A program made the position numbers and the translations under genes. Of a stretch of 37,325 bases of DNA, positions 7,986 through 14,469 are shown one piece after another (the stretch's first letter is position 1; every line of letters begins with the position of its first letter). The stretch is from contig JALOQX010000078.1 in the NCBI GenBank assembly GCA_025459265.1, positions 1 through 37,325 on the forward strand, given 5' to 3'. The stretch is from Pirellulaceae bacterium. Lineage in GTDB: Bacteria > Planctomycetota > Planctomycetia > Pirellulales > Pirellulaceae. Below the pieces are notes generated by a model. It was not told where the DNA came from. It was given only the letters and a program-made list of their open reading frames with translations, and made no database searches.

Positions 7986-9365
7986 ATGCTCAAGAATATC
8001 CTGGTTCTGGCCAACACGGCGTCGGTTGCGCGGCGTTACCAGCAGCTGCTGGCGGCGGACGGGTACGTGGTGCACACGTCCGAGCTGGGGGCGGTTGCCG
8101 GCCCTGGGCCGGCCGGGCGTGCCGGCTTGGACGCCGTCGTGGCCGTGCTGGCCGACGCGGATGGCGAAGCCGTGCAGGTGCTGCGCCGGCTCCTGCGCCC
8201 GGATCGTGCGTTGCCCGTGATCATCATCAGCGCCAATGACTCGCTCAGCGGCGCAGTCGCCGCCATGCGGGAAGGAGCGGCCGACTATCTGCGCGAGCCG
8301 TGCAGTGCGGATGAACTGCGCGCGGCGCTCGCCCGGCTCGACACGCCCCTCAGTCCTCCGCCGCGACCAGCGAGCACACTCGAGCGCCACGCGCCGCGAT
8401 ACCAGTTCGAAGGCATGCTCGGGCAGTGCCCGACGATGCGCGATATGTTCGCGCTCATCCAGCGCATCGCGCCCACCGACGCGACCGTGCTGGTAACTGG
8501 CGAGAGCGGCACCGGCAAAGAGATGGTGGTCCGTGCCATTCACCGACTGAGCCGCCGCCACGACCATCCGCTGCTGGGGTGCGACTGCACGGCACTTGCG
8601 CCGACACTGCTGGAAAGCGAACTGTTCGGACACGTCAAAGGCTCCTTTTCCGGGGCGATTGCGACCAAACAGGGCATGTTCGAGGCAGCGCACCACGGAA
8701 CGCTCCTGCTGGATGAAGTGTCGAATCTCAGCATGGACACGCAAGGTAAACTGCTGCGGGTCCTGGAAACACGGCGGATCCGCAAGGTCGGCGACACGGT
8801 GGAACGGGAGGTCGATATTCGGCTGGTGGGCACCACCAACCGGGACCTGGGAGAACTGGTCAAAGTCGGCGCGTTCCGTGCGGACCTCTACTATCGCCTC
8901 AACGTGGTGCCCGTGATCCTGCCTCCGCTGCGTCTGCGCCCCGGGGACATCCCGCTGCTGGCCGCCGCGTTTCTCGAACACTTTTCGCGGCAACTGGAAC
9001 TCGAGCTGATCGGCTTCGCCCCCGATGCCCTGCGGCAGCTGGAGGTCTATCCGTGGCCCGGCAACGTGCGCGAACTGCGCAATATCGTGGAACGACTCGC
9101 GGTCCTCTATGGCGGCACGCGGATCGAATTCGAACACCTGCCGGTCGAGATTCGCGAGGCGCGCCGCGCGGTGTCCGCGGCCGAAGTGCCGCAGACCTGG
9201 GAGGACTTCAAACTCCTCAAACGCCAGATCGTGGACGACCTCGAACGCCGCTTCCTGCAGGCCGCCATGAACCGCTGCGGTCAGAACGTGACGCAGGCAG
9301 CCGAAAGCGTCGGCATGCAGCGACCCAACTTCCAGGCACTCCTGCGGCATCACCGTAAAGCGTGA
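7986..9365 (+). CDS. NtrC-family sigma-54 enhancer-binding protein with degenerate receiver
   Basis: A 459-residue AAA+ transcription activator that remodels sigma-54 RNA polymerase. The start is ATG 7986 (GTG 7983 is equally possible). Residues 1-120 form a receiver-like domain in which the acidic pair is replaced (ILVLANTAS), the phospho-Asp position reads AVVAVLADADG with no Asp at the expected place, and the conserved Lys is replaced (YLREP). The central domain keeps Walker A GESGTGKE (from residue 172), Walker B TLLLDEV and the arginine-finger region. The sigma-54-contacting loop is GSFSGA (residues 219-224) instead of GAFTGA. The C-terminus has a Fis-type helix-turn-helix (NVTQAAESVGMQRPNFQALL). 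The adjacent palindrome and -24/-12 promoter make the downstream operon its obvious target. Confidence 0.93.
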   Translation: MLKNILVLANTASVARRYQQLLAADGYVVHTSELGAVAGPGPAGRAGLDAVVAVLADADGEAVQVLRRLLRPDRALPVIIISANDSLSGAVAAMREGAADYLREPCSADELRAALARLDTPLSPPPRPASTLERHAPRYQFEGMLGQCPTMRDMFALIQRIAPTDATVLVTGESGTGKEMVVRAIHRLSRRHDHPLLGCDCTALAPTLLESELFGHVKGSFSGAIATKQGMFEAAHHGTLLLDEVSNLSMDTQGKLLRVLETRRIRKVGDTVEREVDIRLVGTTNRDLGELVKVGAFRADLYYRLNVVPVILPPLRLRPGDIPLLAAAFLEHFSRQLELELIGFAPDALRQLEVYPWPGNVRELRNIVERLAVLYGGTRIEFEHLPVEIREARRAVSAAEVPQTWEDFKLLKRQIVDDLERRFLQAAMNRCGQNVTQAAESVGMQRPNFQALLRHHRKA

Positions 9366-9447
9366 GGACCTCGGCTGCCGAAGCAACGCCAGGCTCGACC
9401 CGGCTGAGCTCGAACGGTTTCGACGTCTCCTGCGCTGCGCTCAACGC

Positions 9448-9488
9448 ACTGCATGAAAGTTCATGCACTCACGCAATCTTCATGCAGT
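9448..9488. promoter_or_regulatory. Putative upstream activating sequence for the sigma-54 activator
   Basis: A perfect 18-bp palindrome, TGCATGAA-AG-TTCATGCA, lies at 9450-9467, and a third half-site, TTCATGCA, at 9479-9486. The inverted string ACTGCATGAA is shared exactly by the outer arms (9448-9457 and the complement of 9479-9488). The palindrome is centred about 200 bp upstream of the -24 element, a normal distance for an NtrC-type enhancer. The sequence is seen directly; binding by the neighbouring activator is inferred. Confidence 0.75.
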
Positions 9489-9655
9489 CGTCCTACTCAC
9501 TCGGGTGGTGTGATGAGCTGGTGGCACCTGCGCACCGGCGTGCTGCACGCGACAGTTCCGCGCACACGCATCATCTTGTCATCGGTCGCCTTGCGTCGAC
9601 TGATGCGCGCAGCCTGCGCGCTCCTTGACGCACTTCTGCAGCCGCGCCGGCCGCA

Positions 9656-9671
9656 TTGGCACGTCAGTTGC
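9656..9671 (+). promoter_or_regulatory. Sigma-54 (-24/-12) promoter of the Hdr/Etf/hydrogenase operon
   Basis: TTGGCACGTCAGTTGC matches the consensus TGGCAC-N5-TTGC exactly, with the invariant GG (9658-9659) and GC (9670-9671) at the required spacing. Transcription should start near 9683, leaving a leader of about 95 bases before the first gene at 9778. An enhancer-binding protein gene and a palindromic site lie directly upstream. Confidence 0.88.
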
Positions 9672-9777
9672 CTAGCACCTTGCGCCTGACAGACGCGGGT
9701 GGAAGATGAGTTCGGAGCGGGACCAGGGCGGCGCGGTGGGGTGGGCGACCGGTATCAGGCTCGAGAGGACCTAAGCC

Positions 9778-11370
9778 ATGGCAGACAGTCACGCACTACT
9801 TGTGGTGGACGACGAGGAAGTCATCTGCCAGGCCTGCCGACGGATCTTTTCGCGGCAGGGCTTCCAGGTGGACACGAACACCAATCCGCGTCAGGGGCTG
9901 ACGCTGGCGGCTGAGAAGGACTACGACATCATTCTGCTGGACATCAAGATGCCCAGCATGGACGGCATCGAGTTCCTCGAACATCTCCGGCAGACCAAGC
10001 GCGAGGTGCCGGTGTTGATCATTACGGGCTATCCCAGCATCCCCAACGCGGCAGCGGCCATGCGGCTGGGCGCCTGCGACTATGTCAGCAAGCCGTTCAC
10101 TTCCGAAGAGATCACGTCGGCGGTCCAGCGCGTGCTGGCCACGCGGCGGTTGGACTTCCCGGACGAGCCAGAAGCAGCGGCCAAAGGGGAAGAGGCCATG
10201 CTGGCCATGCTCACCGCCGAGTCGCCGATCATGTTCTGGGGTGAGTCGTGGTTCCGCATGGAGGTCGACGGATCGGCCTGCGTGGGCGCGGTGTTGCCGG
10301 GCCTGCGCGGCACGACACCGGCCGAAGTCCGCCTGCCGCGGATTGGCGAGGTCGTGTATCAGGGGTTGCCGCTGGGCAGCGTCACGGTGCCGGGCAGGCC
10401 GCCGCTGATCGTGGCGTCACCGATCTCCGGCGTAGTCATGGCGGTCAACGAGTCCTTGCCGAAGCACCTGTGCTGGATCAACTGTGACCCGTGCGGCGAG
10501 GGGTGGCTCGCGCACATCTGCACGACCGAATACGACCGCGAGGCCGAACAGTGCGGACCCCGCCGGGTGGTCCTGGCCAACGCCGATCCGGCGCTGGGCC
10601 ATGAGCAGCTGAACAAGTTGTCCAAGCTAGGTTGTTCGGTCGAGCTCGTGGCGGACCGCGACGCGCTGACCGCTGCACTCAAAGACAAGCAGGAGCGCGT
10701 GGTGTTCGTGGACGCGGCGTCCTTTGGAGTCGCTGGGCCCGATCTCGTCGGACTGGTCAACCAGCACGCGCCGTTGACGCGTGTGGTCGTGGTGGCGGCG
10801 GCGGGCGATCCGCGCGAGTCGGCGTATCGCAAGCACAAAATCCTGTACTACGCGGTCGAACCGTTTGCCGACGGCGAAATCGCCGACATCCTGGCCGCGG
10901 CATTTCCGTTCCAGGAACCACCGCCGGCCGAGCGTCACAAGGGGCCGTCGGAACCGATCAGCGGCATCACGATCACGAATCGGCACGGGCACAGTGTCCA
11001 GTTGTTGGCAGCCCCCGGTCTGCTCTGGCGGGCCGAAGGTCTGGGGCGGCACATCGGCCAGAAGCTGCTGGCTCAGATGTTGCCCGTCGTCATGACGCCG
11101 GGTGTGGCCAACCTCAGCCCCTCCAATATCCTAAAGACGGCCGTGGCGCATGACCATGTGATGGTCCTGCTGGCACGCGACGGCGGGTACCTGCCGGGGA
11201 GTCTGGCCCGCGACACGAAACCCAATTTCGGCGTGGATCCGGGCGATGCGGCCGGCAAGATCACGACGCTGGCCGTACAGCCCGATGCCACCGGTGGCTT
11301 CGCAGGTCTGGACCCGCGCACGACGCTGGCGCTGGCCGATCACATGGTGCGCGAAATGTGCGCGTATTGA
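9778..11370 (+). CDS. Response regulator with receiver, GcvH-like, second receiver-like and unknown C-terminal domains
   Basis: A 530-residue multidomain protein opening the operon; GAGAGGA at 9763-9769 sets the start. Residues 1-125 are a complete receiver: acidic pair VVDDEE, phospho-acceptor Asp55 in LLDIKMP, ITGYPS and Lys105 in VSKPF. Residues about 150-245 resemble the glycine-cleavage H protein (PRIGEVVYQGLPLGSV, ASPISGVVMAVNESL, CDPCGEGWL), but the lipoyl-lysine position of the usual ESVKA motif reads PPLIVA, so lipoylation is unlikely. Residues 262-378 look like a second, non-canonical receiver (FVDAASFG, VEPF). The last 140 residues (from ISGITITNRHGH) are not recognised. No DNA-binding domain is apparent. 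Position suggests a protein-level regulator or scaffold for the electron-transfer complex encoded behind it. Confidence 0.85.
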   Translation: MADSHALLVVDDEEVICQACRRIFSRQGFQVDTNTNPRQGLTLAAEKDYDIILLDIKMPSMDGIEFLEHLRQTKREVPVLIITGYPSIPNAAAAMRLGACDYVSKPFTSEEITSAVQRVLATRRLDFPDEPEAAAKGEEAMLAMLTAESPIMFWGESWFRMEVDGSACVGAVLPGLRGTTPAEVRLPRIGEVVYQGLPLGSVTVPGRPPLIVASPISGVVMAVNESLPKHLCWINCDPCGEGWLAHICTTEYDREAEQCGPRRVVLANADPALGHEQLNKLSKLGCSVELVADRDALTAALKDKQERVVFVDAASFGVAGPDLVGLVNQHAPLTRVVVVAAAGDPRESAYRKHKILYYAVEPFADGEIADILAAAFPFQEPPPAERHKGPSEPISGITITNRHGHSVQLLAAPGLLWRAEGLGRHIGQKLLAQMLPVVMTPGVANLSPSNILKTAVAHDHVMVLLARDGGYLPGSLARDTKPNFGVDPGDAAGKITTLAVQPDATGGFAGLDPRTTLALADHMVREMCAY

Positions 11371-11394
11371 CTCGTGAGGGTGGGAGGGCAACGG

Positions 11395-12615
11395 ATGAAT
11401 CCAGAGACGAGCGACGGGGGCCTGGCAGTGCTCGAGGAAATCGGCAAGGCCAGCGACGGGGCCTCGCCCCTGGGCTGCATGCAGTGCGGCCTGTGCGCGG
11501 CGAGTTGTCCGCTCGGGTATGCCATGGAGTTCCCTCCGCGCAAGCTCATCCTGCAGGTGGCCGCGGGGAATCTGGACCGGGTGCTCGGCAGCCCGGCCAT
11601 CTGGATGTGCGTTGGCTGCTATACGTGTTCGCTGCGGTGTCCGCGCGACATTGAATTGACCGACGGCCTGTGGCCTGCGCTGCGCGACCGGTCCATGCAG
11701 GCCGGTCATCAGCCGCCGGCCGAGCTGCAGGAGACATTCCAGAATCTGTTCAAGTACGGGAACACGCTGGGGAAATCGCCGCGGCAGCGGCTCGATTGGG
11801 CCCGCGGCCTCGATGTGCCAGTGCTGGACCTGTCGAAAGAGCGGCGACCGGTCGACGTGCTGTGGCTGGTCGGCTGTTATCCCTCCTACTACCCGCGGAA
11901 CCAGGTGGTGTCGCGTGCCTGGGCCCGGATCCTGACTCGACTGGGTGTGAGTTGGGGCGTGCTGGGGGCCAAGGAGAAATCGGTGGGCGAATGCGAGCGG
12001 ATGTTCGGTGAAGAGGGGTTGTTCGAGACGCTGGTGGAGCAGAACAGCAAGCTGTTGAACGAACAGGAATTCCAGACCCTCGTGACGCTCGACCCGCACG
12101 CCTACCGCGCGCTGCACGCGTTTTATCCGCGGCACGGAGCGTGGTATCCGGTGCAGCACTACACGATGTTTCTAGCCGAGCGGCTGGAACAGCTGCGTCC
12201 CGGGCTGGTCAAGCCGGTCGAGGCGACCGTGACGTATCACGACAACTGCTGCGTGGGCCGCCGCTGCCAGTGTTTCGACGCCCCGCGGGCGCTCCTGGAA
12301 GCCATTCCCGGCGTAAAGCTGGTCGAGATGCAGCGGAACCGGGACAACGCGTTATGTTGCGGCGGCGGTGGCGGCGGCATGTGGCTCGACGGGCACATCG
12401 TGGCGCACGGCGGACATCGCCTGTCGGACGAGCGGATTGGTCAGGCCGCGGAGACGGGAGCCGACATCCTGGCGGTTTCCTGTCCGTATGAACTCGCCCG
12501 CTTCGAGGACGCGGCCAAGGTCAAGGGCCTCGAAGGGCGATTGCACGTGCGCGACATCATTGAACTGCTGGCGGTATCCCTGGGGCTGGAGGAGGTACCA
12601 GCCGAGCCGTCGTAA
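11395..12615 (+). CDS. HdrC/HdrB-like (HdrD-type) iron-sulfur protein
   Basis: A 406-residue soluble iron-sulfur protein; GGGAGGG six bases before ATG 11395 supports that start over an in-frame GTG at 11374. The N-terminal part is HdrC-like with two ferredoxin motifs: C28MQCGLCAASC38P and C72VGCYTCSLRC82P. The rest is HdrB-like. The C-terminal cysteine-rich (CCG) site is intact, with C285-C286 in HDNCCVGRR and C321-C322-G in ALCCGGGGGG, and should carry a noncubane [4Fe-4S] cluster. The first CCG site is degenerate (GAKEKSVGECERMFGEE where CCG is expected). It aligns well with the C-terminal half of the membrane protein at 14470-16734, so the two are paralogs. Located between the regulator and etfBA, it may carry electrons between ETF and HdrA, or substitute for HdrBC. 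Confidence 0.85.
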   Translation: MNPETSDGGLAVLEEIGKASDGASPLGCMQCGLCAASCPLGYAMEFPPRKLILQVAAGNLDRVLGSPAIWMCVGCYTCSLRCPRDIELTDGLWPALRDRSMQAGHQPPAELQETFQNLFKYGNTLGKSPRQRLDWARGLDVPVLDLSKERRPVDVLWLVGCYPSYYPRNQVVSRAWARILTRLGVSWGVLGAKEKSVGECERMFGEEGLFETLVEQNSKLLNEQEFQTLVTLDPHAYRALHAFYPRHGAWYPVQHYTMFLAERLEQLRPGLVKPVEATVTYHDNCCVGRRCQCFDAPRALLEAIPGVKLVEMQRNRDNALCCGGGGGGMWLDGHIVAHGGHRLSDERIGQAAETGADILAVSCPYELARFEDAAKVKGLEGRLHVRDIIELLAVSLGLEEVPAEPS

Positions 12616-12663
12616 CGAGCCGCACGGCGGCGCCCAAGGTCCTGCGGCTCCGAGGAAGACTTC

Positions 12664-13437
12664 ATGAACATTGCCGTCGTGCTGCGTCAGGTCCCGGACC
12701 TGGTGGAGACGCTGGATATCGACCGTACCGGGACAGCGCTCGATTGGGATACCGCGTCCTGGATTGTGAACGAATGCGATGACCACGCGCTGGAACAGGC
12801 CCTGCTCTTGAAGGAAGCGGGCGGCGGGTCCGTCACGGTGGTCGCCCTGGACGCCGGCGACGTGGACAACACGCTCTACACGGCGGCAGCCAAGGGTGCC
12901 GACCGGATTCTGAAGATCCCGCTGGATGATCCGACGCCACCAGCGCCCCGCGCCGCTGCGGCGCTGCTGGCCCAGGCGATTCGGACCCTGGACGCCGAGT
13001 TGGTCCTTGTGGGCGTCCAGGCGCACAACGAACTGGACGGCGTGTTGCCGCCGCTGCTGGCTGCCGGTCTGGAGCGGCCCTATGTGGGCGTGATCCGCGG
13101 CGTGCAGCCGGGTGCCGAACCGGGCACGGTTACTGCGTGCAAGGAGTTCCCCGGTGCGGTGATGGCGCGGATGCAGGTCCGTCTCCCCGCTGTGCTCGGC
13201 ATTCTCGGCGCGGAGCAGCCGCCGCGGTACGTGCCGGTCAGTCGGATCCGGGCCGCCATGAAGGCCACGCAATTTGAGGAGCCGGAGGTCACGGTGCCGG
13301 CACGCGACGCCCGCGTGACCGTCCGCCGGCTCTACGCGCCCGCGTCCGCTGCCCGAGCGGAAATCCTCAGCGGCTCTGTCAGCGATGTCGCTGCGCGCCT
13401 GGTCACCATTCTCGCCGAAAGAGGAATCCTCAAATGA
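12664..13437 (+). CDS. etfB: Electron transfer flavoprotein beta subunit
   Basis: The 257-residue beta subunit of an electron transfer flavoprotein, which with EtfA shuttles electrons between dehydrogenases and a quinone oxidoreductase. It starts at ATG 12664 behind GAGGAAG and has the family opening MNIAVVLRQVPDLVET, DDHALEQALLLKEAGGG, and ADRILKIPL. The segment that in most EtfB proteins reads CGRQAxDGDTxQVGP is here VGVQAHNELDGVLPP, so the nucleotide-binding site is altered and bound AMP or bifurcating FAD cannot be assumed. The stop overlaps the etfA start (ATGA), indicating translational coupling. No acyl-CoA dehydrogenase lies nearby, so its electron donor is probably another protein of this operon. 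Confidence 0.92.
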   Translation: MNIAVVLRQVPDLVETLDIDRTGTALDWDTASWIVNECDDHALEQALLLKEAGGGSVTVVALDAGDVDNTLYTAAAKGADRILKIPLDDPTPPAPRAAAALLAQAIRTLDAELVLVGVQAHNELDGVLPPLLAAGLERPYVGVIRGVQPGAEPGTVTACKEFPGAVMARMQVRLPAVLGILGAEQPPRYVPVSRIRAAMKATQFEEPEVTVPARDARVTVRRLYAPASAARAEILSGSVSDVAARLVTILAERGILK

Positions 13438-14426
13438 GTGCGTCCGACGTGTTGGTCCTGGCCGAGATCCAGCGCGGCATGCTGGCCGATATCACACTCG
13501 AGTTGCTCGCCGCCGCGCGCCAACTTACCGCAGCCACCGGCGGTTCGGTGCTGTGCGCGGTGCTGAGTGACGACGGACAGTCCCACGCATCCGCACTCGC
13601 CGCAGCAGATCGCGTGCTGCTGGTCAACGACCCGCAGCTGGCCGCCTACGCACCCGAGCCCTATGTCGCGGCGCTGTGCGAGATCGTGCGTGCCGAGCAG
13701 CCCTGCGCCGTGTTGATTGGCGGTACGTCGATCGGTTGGGACGTCGCGCCGTTGCTGGCCAGCCGACTCGACATCCCGCTGGTGACCGGCTGCCGGGCGA
13801 TCCAGGCTGAAGGGGAAGGACTGGCGGTTACGACGGCGTTCTGTGGCGGCAAGCTGCTGGCGGACGTCCAGGTCACCGCGCGGCCGGCGGTCCTGATGGT
13901 CCTGCCGGGCAGCTGTCGAGCCGCGGCCGCACCGGGACGGGCACAGATCGAGGTGCGCACGCTTGCCGCCCCGCTTGAGTCAGGTGCCGTCCGATTTCAG
14001 GAGTGGGTGCTGCCGGCTGCCGGCGATGTGGACATCACGCAGCAGGACATCCTGGTCGCCGTGGGGCGCGGGATTCAACAGCAGGACAACCTGGCGCTGG
14101 CCGAGGAGCTGGCCACGGCGTTGGGTGGTGCCGTCTGCGCCTCGCGGCCGGTTGTCGATCAGGGTTGGCTGCCAGCCACGCGCCAGGTCGGCAAGTCGGG
14201 CATGACTGTGCGGCCCAAACTCTACCTGGCCTTCGGCATCAGCGGGGCGCCCGAACACGTGGAAGGCATGCAGAGCGCCGAGCTGATCGTCGCCGTCAAT
14301 ACGGATCCGAAGGCGCCCATCTTCGACGCGGCCCATTACGGCGCGGAACTGGACGCCCTGGATCTGCTGCCGGCGCTGGCCGAAGCCGCCACGGCGAGGA
14401 AGGGCGAGGCGTCGCAATCGGCCTGA
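13434..14426 (+). CDS. etfA: Electron transfer flavoprotein alpha subunit
   Basis: The 330-residue alpha subunit of the ETF. It starts at ATG 13434, overlapping the etfB stop, with GAGGAA upstream. The N-terminal half has the ETF domain phrase IGGTSIGWDVAPLLASRL. The C-terminal FAD domain is well conserved: ATRQVGKSGMTVRPKLYLAF, GISGAPEHVEGMQ, and VAVNTDPKAPIFDAAHYG, which hold the alpha-FAD. Length is normal. Together with EtfB and the EMO-like protein directly downstream it should form a route from the soluble redox complex to the quinone pool; the direction of flow cannot be read from sequence. Confidence 0.94.
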   Translation: MSASDVLVLAEIQRGMLADITLELLAAARQLTAATGGSVLCAVLSDDGQSHASALAAADRVLLVNDPQLAAYAPEPYVAALCEIVRAEQPCAVLIGGTSIGWDVAPLLASRLDIPLVTGCRAIQAEGEGLAVTTAFCGGKLLADVQVTARPAVLMVLPGSCRAAAAPGRAQIEVRTLAAPLESGAVRFQEWVLPAAGDVDITQQDILVAVGRGIQQQDNLALAEELATALGGAVCASRPVVDQGWLPATRQVGKSGMTVRPKLYLAFGISGAPEHVEGMQSAELIVAVNTDPKAPIFDAAHYGAELDALDLLPALAEAATARKGEASQSA

Positions 14427-14469
14427 AGGGGGAACGACCGAGCACGGGAGTGACGCGAGGGAGCACGCG

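Noticed and set aside
9778-11370. Functional lipoate carrier role for the GcvH-like domain
   Set aside because: The lysine that carries lipoate in the ESVKA-type motif is absent and no lipoate ligase or LipA-like gene is nearby.
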